Shown piece by piece: positions 8,639 to 18,820 of a stretch of 64,000 nt of DNA. This DNA comes from Candidatus Sulfopaludibacter sp. SbA3 (GTDB taxonomy: Bacteria > Acidobacteriota > Terriglobia > 20CM-2-55-15). Positions within the stretch are counted from its first letter, which is position 1. Each line of letters opens with the position of its first letter. Below the pieces are notes generated by a model. The model worked only from the letters and a program-made list of their open reading frames with translations. It did not search any database and was not told the origin of the DNA. The stretch lies in NCBI GenBank assembly GCA_945865815.1, contig CAMBFR010000001.1:1-64000 (forward strand), read 5' to 3'. The translations under genes were made by a program, and so were the position numbers.

Positions 8639-8927
8639 TGAGACCTTCTTGTTGCCAGTGGCCGAGCAGGAATTCCCAAAAGCGGCGACGACGGCCGAGA
8701 TGTGGGGAGAGCGACGGCCATCGGCTCCAAACCTCCATGGGAGAAACGAACGTCCAAACGTCCGTGTCGCGAGCCTCGCGGAGCAATTTGCCCATAAGCC
8801 GCAACTGCTCAGCTTGCGGGGCCGACCTCAGCCGCGCTTTGAACTCCGCCACGGTCATCGGATCGTCCCACAAAAAATAAGGAATTGCCGATGGATCGGC
8901 CAAATCAGTCGATAGAAAGGTGCTCAC
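8625..8927 (-). CDS. Small hypothetical partner of the AbiEii-like gene
   Basis: This 100-residue protein has no function I recognise. It is soluble and rich in aromatic residues near the C-terminus (WEFLLGHWQQEGLIG). It lies upstream of the nucleotidyltransferase-like gene and overlaps it by 14 bases, so the two are co-translated. A small upstream gene overlapping an AbiEii-type gene resembles a toxin-antitoxin layout, but the sequence is not a recognisable AbiEi antitoxin. The antitoxin role is speculation. Confidence 0.6.
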   Translation of the reverse strand: MSTFLSTDLADPSAIPYFLWDDPMTVAEFKARLRSAPQAEQLRLMGKLLREARDTDVWTFVSPMEVWSRWPSLSPHLGRRRRFWEFLLGHWQQEGLIGTR

Positions 8928-9031
8928 TCAGAACTCCGATTGAAAACAATTCCTCTACATTCTACTACCGCTGTTAACGGTCCGTCCCTATGAGGATCTC
9001 CGACGGTGCTACTTCCCCCGAGATTTGCTAA

Positions 9032-10387
<1,356 letters not shown>

Positions 10388-10399
10388 TTCCCGTCCTGT

Positions 10400-13036
10400 T
10401 CATTGTCCGCGCTGAATCAGCCGGATTGCATCTAGGCGGAGCCGCGCGTTCGTCAGGTGTTCGTCCAGCGCATGGCGCTGCGTGGCCAGCAACTCGATTT
10501 CCTCATTCCGAACACTGCGATTCACTTTCTGTAGTTCCGCCAGGCGCGTCATTTCGTGTGCAAGCTGCGCGGTCATTTCCTTGCGAGCCAAGGCGACGAT
10601 GCCCTTCGCATGGCCACCCGCAATGCTCTCCGCCTTTTCGAGAAGAAACGGAAGCAGGTCCTCGCGCAATTCCGGTTTCTCCAACAGCGCGTGCGGGTCA
10701 GCGATTTGCAAACATCGCGCCAGCATTTCAGGAGTGATGGAACTGCCGGCATCACTACCTTGATGATCCACCAGCACACGCAGCGGAGTCGGCGGCAGAA
10801 ACCGGTCCACATGGAGATGTGGCGGAGCGACGCATTCAAGCAGGTAGATCGCTTCCACGTATATGCCGGCAACCCGGGTATCCGGCCAGTGGGCGAAGCT
10901 GCTGTTCCCTTTCTCGGACCCTAACAGAAGATCGAGCGCTCCGGTAACGAGTGGATGGTCCCAGGTCAGGAACTGAAGATCCTCGCGGGCAAGCGCCCGC
11001 TGCCGGTCGCAGGTGACTGTGAATCCCCCGGAAGGCAGGCCCGGAAAGGAATCCACGAGCACTCCGGCCGAGCCCAGCCTATACGTCCGTTGCGCCACCT
11101 CTTCGACAGCAAGCATGTAGTGATCGAAGACCGAAAGCATGAACGCTTCCAGGGACGCATCCGCATCCTGGCTTCGAATCTCATCGCCGAGCCTCGCGGC
11201 GGCCTCCGGGCGAAATGAATTCAGCTCGAGCAGTCGATCCCGGCCCTCGTGCAGTCGTGCCGCTATCTCGCTGTAAGCCTCTTGTGTCTCCTGAATCAGG
11301 TGATCCAGCCCGGCTTCACCCGGATTCTGCGCGAGGCCGTACACTCGCGCGCCAAACCGCTCGAGCAGTTCGTTACCGCCCTGCAGGTTTCTCTCAAACG
11401 CGCCCAGTCCTTCCTGATACCAGCGCGCCAGAACTTCCTGTCCGGTGCCTGCGATGAAAGGCACATGCACCTGGATTTCAGAAGTCTGCCCGATCCGGTC
11501 GAGCCGGCCGATTCGCTGTTCAAGCAGTTCCGGATCGAGCGGAAGATCGAATAGAACCAGGTGGTGGGCAAACTGAAAGTTGCGGCCTTCACTGCCTATT
11601 TCCGAACAGACCAGAAGCTGCGCTCCGTGATCCTCCGCAAACCACGCCGCGTTGCGGTCTCGCTGCACCAGCGAGAGCCCCTCGTGAAAGACGGCGATCC
11701 GTACATTCTTGATTCGTCGTCGAAGAGCGGTGTCGATGGCCGCGACCTTGGCCTGGGTGCGGCAGATCAAGAGCACCTTGGCCGGATCCAGAGTCCGCAA
11801 CAGGCCGGCGAGCCACTCGATCAGTGGAGTCTCCGAAGGATGCGCGGCCAATGGATGCATTCGCACAACGCGTTTCGGGAAATGCCCGATAGTCGCGCGC
11901 GTGTTTCGAAAGCTCACCCGGCCTGGCCCGTGCTGGTCGAGCAGGGCGTCAAGCTCTTCGATGTCGTGTAAATTCCCGGCGCGGCGCGCAACGTCGCGGT
12001 ATTGATCCACTTCGTTGATGAATTCGCCAAGGTCGTAAAAGCGATCCGGATCCAGCAGGCGCAGGCGCGCGAAGTGGCCGGCAATGCCGAGTTGCTCCGG
12101 AGTCGCCGTCAGGAGTAGAAGCCCCGCAGTCTGCCTGCCAAGGGCTTCGACCAGCGCGTATTCCGGGCTGACGTTCTCCGGTGACCATCCCAGATGATGG
12201 GCTTCGTCGACCACGAGGATGTCCCATCCGGCCTCCAGCGCCTGACGGGTCCTCTGTTCGCCGGCGCTCAACAACCCGATGCTGCAAAGCACGAATTGAT
12301 CTTCAAGGAATGGATTGTCTTCCGGATTGACGGCTTCGATGGATTCGCATCGCTCCTCATCGTAGATGTGGAACCAGAGGTTAAAGCGGCGCAGCAATTC
12401 CACGAACCACTGATGCACCAGCGATTCCGGCACGAGGATCAATACACGCTGCGCACGGCCCGTAAGGATCAGCCGATGAAGAATCAAACATGCTTCGATG
12501 GTCTTCCCGAGCCCGACTTCGTCGGCGAGCAGGACGCGCGGGGCCAGCCGTGCCGTCACTTCGGACGCGATATAGAGCTGGTGTGGAATAAGATCGATCC
12601 GGCCACCCACAAATCCCCGGACCCTGGATTTACGCCGCCGGTGCTGATGCGTGAGCGCGGTCACTCTCAGATCGAAAACTTCCGGCGGATCCATTTGTCC
12701 GGCAAACAAGCGCTCTTCGGGCTCGTTGAAACTGATCGCATCGCTGAGCTCGGTTTCACACAGTTCCTGTCCACCGAAACCATAAAAAAGGAGTCCGTTT
12801 CGTTCGGTGACCGACTGGACGATCAGAGGAGTGTGGTCGTTCCTCTTGATTGTGTCGCCGACGCGAAAGTGCACCCGGCGAAGCGGCGCATTGGCGCGGG
12901 CGTACTCCCGCTTCTCGCCACTGACCTTGAATACGGCCGTGACCGTTCGATCGGTAACGCGCAGGATCGAACCCAACCCGAGTTCGGGCTCACTCTCGCT
13001 GATCCATCGCTGACCCGGATGAAAGTCGCTTCGCAT
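10400..13036 (-). CDS. rapA: RapA-like SNF2/SWI2 helicase
   Basis: RapA is a Swi2/Snf2 ATPase that binds RNA polymerase and helps recycle it after transcription. The N-terminus (about 1-110) has the tandem beta-barrel region. The helicase core has motif I ADEVGLGKTIEA (from 171), DEAH (277-280), SLVHQWFVELLRRF, and motif VI blocks QRIGRLDRIGQ. A long RapA-type C-terminal part follows to residue 878, compared with about 968 in E. coli. The identity as a RapA-family protein is good. The RNA polymerase role is inferred from enterobacteria. TAGACT lies six bases upstream of ATG and there is no Shine-Dalgarno sequence. It converges on argG. Confidence 0.88.
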   Translation of the reverse strand: MRSDFHPGQRWISESEPELGLGSILRVTDRTVTAVFKVSGEKREYARANAPLRRVHFRVGDTIKRNDHTPLIVQSVTERNGLLFYGFGGQELCETELSDAISFNEPEERLFAGQMDPPEVFDLRVTALTHQHRRRKSRVRGFVGGRIDLIPHQLYIASEVTARLAPRVLLADEVGLGKTIEACLILHRLILTGRAQRVLILVPESLVHQWFVELLRRFNLWFHIYDEERCESIEAVNPEDNPFLEDQFVLCSIGLLSAGEQRTRQALEAGWDILVVDEAHHLGWSPENVSPEYALVEALGRQTAGLLLLTATPEQLGIAGHFARLRLLDPDRFYDLGEFINEVDQYRDVARRAGNLHDIEELDALLDQHGPGRVSFRNTRATIGHFPKRVVRMHPLAAHPSETPLIEWLAGLLRTLDPAKVLLICRTQAKVAAIDTALRRRIKNVRIAVFHEGLSLVQRDRNAAWFAEDHGAQLLVCSEIGSEGRNFQFAHHLVLFDLPLDPELLEQRIGRLDRIGQTSEIQVHVPFIAGTGQEVLARWYQEGLGAFERNLQGGNELLERFGARVYGLAQNPGEAGLDHLIQETQEAYSEIAARLHEGRDRLLELNSFRPEAAARLGDEIRSQDADASLEAFMLSVFDHYMLAVEEVAQRTYRLGSAGVLVDSFPGLPSGGFTVTCDRQRALAREDLQFLTWDHPLVTGALDLLLGSEKGNSSFAHWPDTRVAGIYVEAIYLLECVAPPHLHVDRFLPPTPLRVLVDHQGSDAGSSITPEMLARCLQIADPHALLEKPELREDLLPFLLEKAESIAGGHAKGIVALARKEMTAQLAHEMTRLAELQKVNRSVRNEEIELLATQRHALDEHLTNARLRLDAIRLIQRGQ

Positions 13037-13051
13037 ATTCTCAGTCTACTT

Positions 13052-13079
13052 GTGGGCACGGGGCTGAAGCCCCGCGCCC
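13052..13079. repeat. GC-rich palindromic repeat, copy 1
   Basis: The core CGGGGCTGAAGCCCCG is flanked by GTGGGCA and CGCCC. The same core, with small changes, recurs at 13432, 23850, 63425 and 63485, always between genes. It is REP-like and lies just upstream of the RapA-like gene. Confidence 0.8.
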
Positions 13080-13159
13080 TCGAGTTTGGACATTAGCATC
13101 TACGTCTTCAACCTCATGCTTCATGCACACGCATGTTGAGCAAGCGAAACGTGAGTCCA

Positions 13160-13397
13160 AGCTCCCCTCCTGTTTTAGGAGGGGTGGCTGCGCCACCAGG
13201 GAAATGGTCCCGTTCCTTACTGGCGCAGACGGGGTGGTACGGAATGACGCGAAGCCACGTTATGGATGCCCGCGCAGCGCTCATTCAAATCGGTGCGCTG
13301 CGCGAATATCTATAGGGTGGCTTCGCAGCATGTACACCACCCCGCCGTTCGCTGAAAAACGCGCGAACGGCACCCCTCCTAATCCAGGAGGGGAGTT
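13160..13397. mobile_element. MITE-like element with 27-bp terminal inverted repeats
   Basis: The left end (13160-13186) and right end (13371-13397) are near-perfect inverted copies, with about 24 of 27 bases matching. Each end is itself a hairpin with CCCCTCCT/AGGAGGGG arms. The 238-base body has no plausible gene and contains further small inverted repeats. That fits a non-autonomous miniature element, though no target-site duplication could be confirmed. Confidence 0.6.
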
Positions 13398-13431
13398 TTT
13401 GCGCTACCCTCCCACAAATGTCCAGACTCCG

Positions 13432-13462
13432 GTGCACGGGGCTGAAGCCCCGCGACCACAGG
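13432..13462. repeat. GC-rich palindromic repeat, copy 2
   Basis: CACGGGGCTGAAGCCCCGCG with CCACAGG after it, in the same orientation as copy 1. The two copies bracket the MITE-like element. It ends 22 bases before the start codon of the kinase/RapZ-C gene. Confidence 0.8.
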
Positions 13463-13484
13463 CCCTAACTCAGGAGTTCCTCTC

Positions 13485-14930
13485 ATGTTATCTTTCTCGC
13501 GCATGGACGTTCTAAAAAAGCTCTTCGAGGAGCATTTCCACATGCCGGCCGAGCGGGTGCAGCCGCTGCAGGGTCAGCTTGGCGGCTCCGGACGTAACAT
13601 CGTCCGGCTCTCAAGCGAAAGCCGCAGCGCGATCGGCATCATCTACCCTGTGCGTGAAGAGAACGTCGCATTTATAGAGTTTTCACGGCATTTTCGAAAA
13701 CACGGGCTGCCTGTGCCGGAAATTTACGGGGAAGATCTGAGCCACGGCGCTTACCTGGAAGAGGATCTCGGGAACACGACGCTTTTCGAGTTCCTGTCGG
13801 ACAATCGTGCCGGCGAAAACGTCGCTCCACAGGTGATCGAGGCCTATAGCAAGGTTGTCGCGGTATTGCCGCGGTTTCAGATCGAAGCGGGCCGCGATTT
13901 GAATTACAAGGTCTGCTATCCGCGCGACAGCTTCGATCGCCAGTCGATTGCCTGGGATCTGAATTACTTCAAGTACTATTTCCTCAGGCTCGCCGGCGTC
14001 GCCTTCAACGAGCAGGCGCTCGAAGATGATTTTGTTCGTTTGACTGATTTCCTGCTGACCGCCAACCGCGATTATTTTCTCTATCGCGATTTTCAGTCAC
14101 GCAACGTGATGCTGCGAGATGGCCAGCCATTCTTCGTGGATTACCAGGGCGGACGAAAAGGCGCGCTGCAGTATGACATCGCTTCCTTGTTGTACGATGC
14201 CAAGGCCGACCTGCCTCCCGGCCTCCGCCAGCAATTGCTCGATCAATACATCGACACCATCGGCGAGATGGCCGCGATCAAACGCCCGGCGTTCATGGAG
14301 CACTACTACGCCTATGTCTACGTCCGCATCATGCAGGCGATGGGCGCATATGGCTTTCGGGGCTTCTATGAGCGCAAGCCTCATTTTCTGCAGAGCGTCC
14401 CGTACGCCCTGAAGAACCTGCGGTGGCTGCTTCATCATGCCGAGCTGCCGATCGCGCTGCCGGCCCTGGTCAGCGCGTTCAAGAGCATGGTGGGCTCCGG
14501 GAAGTTGCAGGGCCTGGCTTCCGAAACAGGAAACATGACGGTTCGGATTTTCAGTTTTTCATATCACCGCGGCCTGCCGAAGGACGAGACCGGCAACGGC
14601 GGCGGCTTCGTGTTCGATTGCCGGGCGCTGCCTAATCCGGGCCGGGAGGAGCGCTACAAGGATTTAACGGGCAAGGACGAGCCGGTAATGGATTACCTCA
14701 ATCAGCAGGAGAGCCTGCATCAGTTGTTTTCCAATGTCATGTCGCTCGTGGATGCAAGCGTGAGCACGTACCAGCGCCGCGGCTTCAAGAATCTGATGGT
14801 GTCGTTCGGCTGCACCGGTGGACAGCATCGTTCCGTATATCTGGCGGAACAGTTAGCGAAATATCTGGGCGGCAGAAGCGGTGTCGAAGTCGTGGTGCGG
14901 CATCTCGGGCTGGAAGCCCTCGGCAAATGA
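13485..14930 (+). CDS. APH-fold sugar kinase fused to a RapZ C-terminal domain
   Basis: Two domains are joined. Residues about 8-320 are an aminoglycoside-phosphotransferase-fold kinase, with Asp202 and Asn207 in YRDFQSRN and metal Asp219 in FVDYQGG. The catalytic-loop His of the classic HxD motif is Tyr. The nearest functional match is AmgK, the anomeric MurNAc/GlcNAc kinase. Residues about 352-481 are the RapZ C-terminal domain (FVFDCRALPNP, GCTGGQHRSVY 442-452), which in E. coli senses glucosamine-6-phosphate. The RapZ N-terminal ATPase domain is absent. AGGAG lies eight bases upstream of ATG 13485. The ATGA overlap with the MurU-like gene supports a cell-wall sugar salvage role, which is inferred. 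Confidence 0.87.
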   Translation: MLSFSRMDVLKKLFEEHFHMPAERVQPLQGQLGGSGRNIVRLSSESRSAIGIIYPVREENVAFIEFSRHFRKHGLPVPEIYGEDLSHGAYLEEDLGNTTLFEFLSDNRAGENVAPQVIEAYSKVVAVLPRFQIEAGRDLNYKVCYPRDSFDRQSIAWDLNYFKYYFLRLAGVAFNEQALEDDFVRLTDFLLTANRDYFLYRDFQSRNVMLRDGQPFFVDYQGGRKGALQYDIASLLYDAKADLPPGLRQQLLDQYIDTIGEMAAIKRPAFMEHYYAYVYVRIMQAMGAYGFRGFYERKPHFLQSVPYALKNLRWLLHHAELPIALPALVSAFKSMVGSGKLQGLASETGNMTVRIFSFSYHRGLPKDETGNGGGFVFDCRALPNPGREERYKDLTGKDEPVMDYLNQQESLHQLFSNVMSLVDASVSTYQRRGFKNLMVSFGCTGGQHRSVYLAEQLAKYLGGRSGVEVVVRHLGLEALGK

Positions 14931-15658
14931 AGGCGATGATTTTGGCAGCCGGGCTTGGCACGCGGTTGCGGCCGCTTACCGACAATCGTCCTAAAGCATT
15001 GGTGGAAATAGCCGGCCGTACGATGCTGGAGATTACGCTCGCGCGGCTCCGCGCCGTTGGGGTCGGCGACGTGATCGTGAACGTGCATCACTTTGCCGAC
15101 ATGGTTGTTGATTACCTGAAGGCGAACGACAACTTCGGCATGCATGTCGAAGTTTCTCGCGAAGAGGTCCTGCTCGACACCGGCGGCGGCTTGAAGAAAG
15201 CCGGCTGGTTTTTTAGCGGCGGCGATGAACCGTTCATCCTGCACAACGTCGATGTCATCAGCACGATTGACCTCCAGCGGATGGTCCAATTTCATACGGA
15301 CAATCAGTGCCTGGCAACGTTGGCGATGCAGCAGCGGAAGACCTCCCGCTACCTGCTGTTCGACGAGCAGCAACGGCTTTGCGGACGGCAGGCGGGGCCC
15401 GGCCGGCAACCTGAGCTTGTTCGATCGCCGCAGCATACCGAGGCGCTGGCTTTTTCGGGCATCCACGTTATTTCTCCCAGCCTTCTTCCGATGCTGACTG
15501 AAGATGGAGTCTTCTCGATCATTTCTGCATACTTGCGCCTCGCCGCCCGAGGAGAAAAGATTCTCGCCTTTCGAGCTGACGAATATTATTGGCGGGACCT
15601 CGGCAAGCCGGAAAATGTGACGCAGGCTGCCGAGGATTTGCGAGGTAAGGCCCTTTGA
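14927..15658 (+). CDS. MurU-like sugar-1-phosphate nucleotidyltransferase
   Basis: This is a single-domain nucleotidyltransferase of 243 residues with the signature LAAGLGTRLRP (6-16) and the following PKALVEIAGR. HNVDVIS marks the metal-binding aspartate region. MurU and related mannose-1-phosphate guanylyltransferases have this size and lack the C-terminal beta-helix acyltransferase domain of GlmU. It overlaps the kinase/RapZ-C gene by four bases. AmgK and MurU act in sequence to make UDP-MurNAc during peptidoglycan recycling in Pseudomonas, and the pair here has the same order. The substrate is not proven. Confidence 0.82.
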   Translation: MKAMILAAGLGTRLRPLTDNRPKALVEIAGRTMLEITLARLRAVGVGDVIVNVHHFADMVVDYLKANDNFGMHVEVSREEVLLDTGGGLKKAGWFFSGGDEPFILHNVDVISTIDLQRMVQFHTDNQCLATLAMQQRKTSRYLLFDEQQRLCGRQAGPGRQPELVRSPQHTEALAFSGIHVISPSLLPMLTEDGVFSIISAYLRLAARGEKILAFRADEYYWRDLGKPENVTQAAEDLRGKAL

Positions 15659-15681
15659 GCTTACGGCGACGGATTAGCTGA

Positions 15682-16311
15682 ATGAATCTACCGCTCACAC
15701 ACATATTCCAGCCGGCTCGCTCGCCGTCCCAACAACTCGTCATCGTCCTGCATGGCCGGGGTGATTCCGCCCAGGGTTTCCTTTGGCTGCAGGATGAACT
15801 GGCAATCGATTCCCTCGACTTCCTCTTGCTTAACGCGCCGGGCTCCTATTACACGGGCTACAGTTGGTACGACCTTCCGCCGGATCAGCTTCCGGGAATT
15901 CTGCGGTCTCGAAAGCTGCTCGAAGACGTGTTTCAAGAGACGGAGAGCAGCGGATATCCGCCGGAGCGGACGTTTCTGCTGGGATTCTCGCAGGGCTGTC
16001 TCATGACATTGGAATTCGGAACACGGCATTCGCGGCGGCTCGCGGGTTACATAGGGATCAGCGGGTATTCCAACGAACCCGAAGCGATCGTTCGAGAGCT
16101 GAATCCGGAAGTGAATCAAGGCGATTGGCTCATCACGCACGGCACTCAGGATGAAATGTTACCGGTCGAACGAACCCGAGCGCAGATGCAGTTGCTCCGC
16201 GACGCGGGTTTCAAACTGGACTATCGGGAATACAGGAAGACCCATACGATCGATTTTGAACGAGAACTGCCGGAGATCCGCGAGTGGATGCAGGCAAGAA
16301 TACTGAGGTGA
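15682..16311 (+). CDS. Carboxylesterase/phospholipase-type alpha/beta hydrolase
   Basis: The 209-residue protein has the compact alpha/beta hydrolase fold of the bacterial carboxylesterase/acyl-protein-thioesterase family. The nucleophile Ser103 is in GFSQG, the oxyanion region is HGRGD (24-28), the acid is probably Asp157 (HGTQDEML) and the base His188 (RKTHTID). No signal peptide is seen, so it is probably cytoplasmic. It begins 23 bases after the MurU-like gene and may share its transcript. The substrate is unknown. It ends three bases from the convergent malic enzyme. Confidence 0.8.
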   Translation: MNLPLTHIFQPARSPSQQLVIVLHGRGDSAQGFLWLQDELAIDSLDFLLLNAPGSYYTGYSWYDLPPDQLPGILRSRKLLEDVFQETESSGYPPERTFLLGFSQGCLMTLEFGTRHSRRLAGYIGISGYSNEPEAIVRELNPEVNQGDWLITHGTQDEMLPVERTRAQMQLLRDAGFKLDYREYRKTHTIDFERELPEIREWMQARILR

Positions 16312-16314
16312 TAC

Positions 16315-18099
16315 CTACACGTACGCGGCATACTCCGGGTTGTACATCTCGTTACGGATCTGTGCCGCCAGATCATCCGGACGAACCATATCCGTGAGAC
16401 CGCGCTGGAAAGCCACATCCGCGACAGCTGCAGCAATAGCGGCCGACACGTTTCGGATGTGTCGAAGTTCAGGATAAATGCGGCCATGCCGGACGTCTTC
16501 TTCCGTAACCAGCCCTGCCAGGGTCTTTGCGGCCACGAAAAACATTTCGTCAGTCACGCGCCTGGCCGCGCTGGCGATCACGCCCATGCCGACACCCGGG
16601 AATATGTATGCGTTGTTGCATTGACTTGGTTGATGACTGTGGCCGTCAATCGTGACTGGAGAGAATGGACTGCCGCTGGCAAAGATGGCTCTGCCTTGTG
16701 TCCATGTATAGGCCTGCTCGGCCGTACACTCGGAGCGGGAAGTGGGGTTGGACAGGGCAAAGATAACCGGCCGCTTGTTCAGGCTTGCCATGGCTCTGAC
16801 GACGGGTTCACTGAAAGTTCCAGGCATGCCGGAAGCGCCAATAAGCATATTGGGCTTGAGCGTCTCGACAGCTTCGAGCAGGTCCGACACTGGCGCGTGA
16901 TCGTGTGCAAAGTGAAGTTTGTGCTCTGCCAGATCGTTGCGGCTGCTGACGACCAGGCCTTTCGAATCCACAAACCAGCACCGGCGGCGTGCCGCGGCCT
17001 CGGAGACGCCCACAGTTTTGAGAGCTTCGACAATGAGATGGCCAATGCCGATACCTGCCTCACCGGCGCCAAAGAGCAGGAAAGTGCTGCTCGCGAGATC
17101 GGCGCCGGACACACGAAGGGCCGAGTAGAGTCCCGCCAGGGTGACTGAGGCAGTGCCCTGGATATCGTCGTTGAACGTGCAGGCCCGATCGCGATATCTC
17201 TCAAGCAACCGAAAGGCATTCGTGTTTCCGAAGTCCTCGAACTGGATACACACGTTGGGGAACACCTCCTGTGCAGCCGTGAAGAATTCCTCAACCAGTT
17301 CGTCGTACGCCGGGCCACGCAGGCGGTTTTGCGGCAGACCGATGTACATGGGGTCGGCGATCAGCTCCTCGTTGTTGGTTCCAACGTCCAACATGACCGG
17401 AAGACATTTCTGAGGCGCTACGCCAGCGCAGGCGGTATAGAGCGAGAGCTTGCCGACGGGAATGCCCATTCCGTTGGCTCCAAGATCGCCCAGGCCGAGG
17501 ATCCTTTCGCCATCGGTAACAACGATCATCCGAACGCCGGGTTCGGGCCAGTTCTGCATCACGCGTTTCACGCGTCCACGATCCTTCATCGATATGAAGA
17601 GTCCCTGTGGACGCCGAAAGATGAGCGCGTATTTCTGGCAGGCCTGCCCCACAGTGGGCGTATAGATGAGCGGCATCATTTCATCAAGATTGTCGATGAC
17701 AACGCGATAGAAGAGAGCCTCGTTTCGTTCCTGAAGCGAAACGAGGTACGTGTATTTGTCCAGGTCGTTCTGTTTTCGCCGTATATGGCCCAATATCCGG
17801 GACAGCTGCTTTGCCTGAGTCGTTACCTTCGGAGGCACCAGGCCACGCAAACCCAACGCGTCGCGCTCCTCCTCCGTAAATGCTGTCCCTTTGTTCAAAC
17901 GCGGGTCGTGCAACAGATCCACTCCGCGTTTTCCATGAAGATTAAGGTTCGCCGGCATGATCAATACTCTCTTTCCTTGGTCGAGATGGACATGAGCTTT
18001 GAGAATATTCTCTGATCCACGAATGCGAAAGGGCAATTTGAGGGTTCCAGTGAGATCTTCGGGGGACAATTCAGGATAATCGGATGACGTTAGCCGCAT
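16315..18099 (-). CDS. NAD-dependent malic enzyme
   Basis: It decarboxylates malate to pyruvate with reduction of NAD(P). The 594-residue protein belongs to the large malic enzyme family shared with eukaryotes and E. coli MaeA. Visible blocks are the catalytic Tyr region MPLIYTPTVG, VTDGERILGLGDLG, the Lys region GMGIPVGKLSLY, the metal site FEDFGNTNAF and FNDDIQGTASV, and the nucleotide loop LLFGAGEAGIGIGHL. The first about 48 residues lie ahead of the usual family start, so MPANLNL is a possible alternative start. It stands alone and is convergent with the esterase gene. Confidence 0.93.
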   Translation of the reverse strand: MRLTSSDYPELSPEDLTGTLKLPFRIRGSENILKAHVHLDQGKRVLIMPANLNLHGKRGVDLLHDPRLNKGTAFTEEERDALGLRGLVPPKVTTQAKQLSRILGHIRRKQNDLDKYTYLVSLQERNEALFYRVVIDNLDEMMPLIYTPTVGQACQKYALIFRRPQGLFISMKDRGRVKRVMQNWPEPGVRMIVVTDGERILGLGDLGANGMGIPVGKLSLYTACAGVAPQKCLPVMLDVGTNNEELIADPMYIGLPQNRLRGPAYDELVEEFFTAAQEVFPNVCIQFEDFGNTNAFRLLERYRDRACTFNDDIQGTASVTLAGLYSALRVSGADLASSTFLLFGAGEAGIGIGHLIVEALKTVGVSEAAARRRCWFVDSKGLVVSSRNDLAEHKLHFAHDHAPVSDLLEAVETLKPNMLIGASGMPGTFSEPVVRAMASLNKRPVIFALSNPTSRSECTAEQAYTWTQGRAIFASGSPFSPVTIDGHSHQPSQCNNAYIFPGVGMGVIASAARRVTDEMFFVAAKTLAGLVTEEDVRHGRIYPELRHIRNVSAAIAAAVADVAFQRGLTDMVRPDDLAAQIRNEMYNPEYAAYV

Positions 18100-18229
18100 T
18101 CTGAACGACAGAATTCGGTCAACGTCACTCGATTACATAAAGACTCTATCGCCTTTATCGTTGCAGCGCGATCTTCCCGGTAGGTAAACTGCGCCCGCAA
18201 GAAATGACTATTTCCCTAAAGGAGTTCGA

Positions 18230-18538
18230 ATGCTTTTTCTCATTAAGGTTTCCATGCCTGTTGAATCGGGGAATGCCGCTGCTAAGGGTGGCTTCAAGAT
18301 CATCCCGCAAATTCTGGAAGAGCAAAAGCCTGAAGCCGTCTACTTTGTGGCTGAAAATGGCGTGCGAACGGCATTGATCTTCATCGACATGAAAGACGCC
18401 TCGCAGCTTCCAGCAATTGTCGAACCCTGGTTCCTCGGGCTGAACGCTTCGGTCGAGGCCACACCCGCGATGCGCCCCGAAGATCTCCAAAAGGCGGGCC
18501 CCGCCATTAAGCAAGCTGTCAAAAGATACGCCAGGTAG
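18230..18538 (+). CDS. DUF3303-like small protein
   Basis: This 102-residue soluble protein begins MLFLIKVSMPVESGN and has a single mixed alpha/beta domain reminiscent of DUF3303 and dimeric alpha-beta-barrel proteins. The function is unknown. A good Shine-Dalgarno sequence (AAAGGAG) precedes ATG 18230 at normal spacing, which supports it as a real gene. It is divergent from the malic enzyme, with about 130 bases between them. The next 280 bases hold no convincing gene. Confidence 0.72.
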   Translation: MLFLIKVSMPVESGNAAAKGGFKIIPQILEEQKPEAVYFVAENGVRTALIFIDMKDASQLPAIVEPWFLGLNASVEATPAMRPEDLQKAGPAIKQAVKRYAR

Positions 18539-18820
18539 ATAGCCACACCGCTGGGCGTTCCGTGCCGATTGCCGCTCATCGATGCCGGGGTGTTCGCTTG
18601 CCGCCACTTCGACTGCGGGTACAAGCGGAAGACTCCTATGAGCATCGGTCAATCGCCATAAGGCCGCCCAGCGTTTACGAATCCGGCGCCGATCAATGGC
18701 TCTACCCTTCGCGTTTCGCGACTAATGGCCGCGGACATGTTTTCCCCAGCGATCCACCATCTCGAAAAGCGCAGACCGTTACGTCCTTGCCCTCCTATGC
18801 CTTCGCGCCCGGACTGATCT

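Noticed and set aside
12194-13096. Plus-strand open frame of 300 codons opposite the RapA-like gene
   Set aside because: It is a shadow of the conserved helicase core on the other strand and shows no domain.
13123-13515. Open frame running through the repeat region before the kinase/RapZ-C gene
   Set aside because: It translates the MITE-like element and palindromes and runs into the supported gene in another frame.
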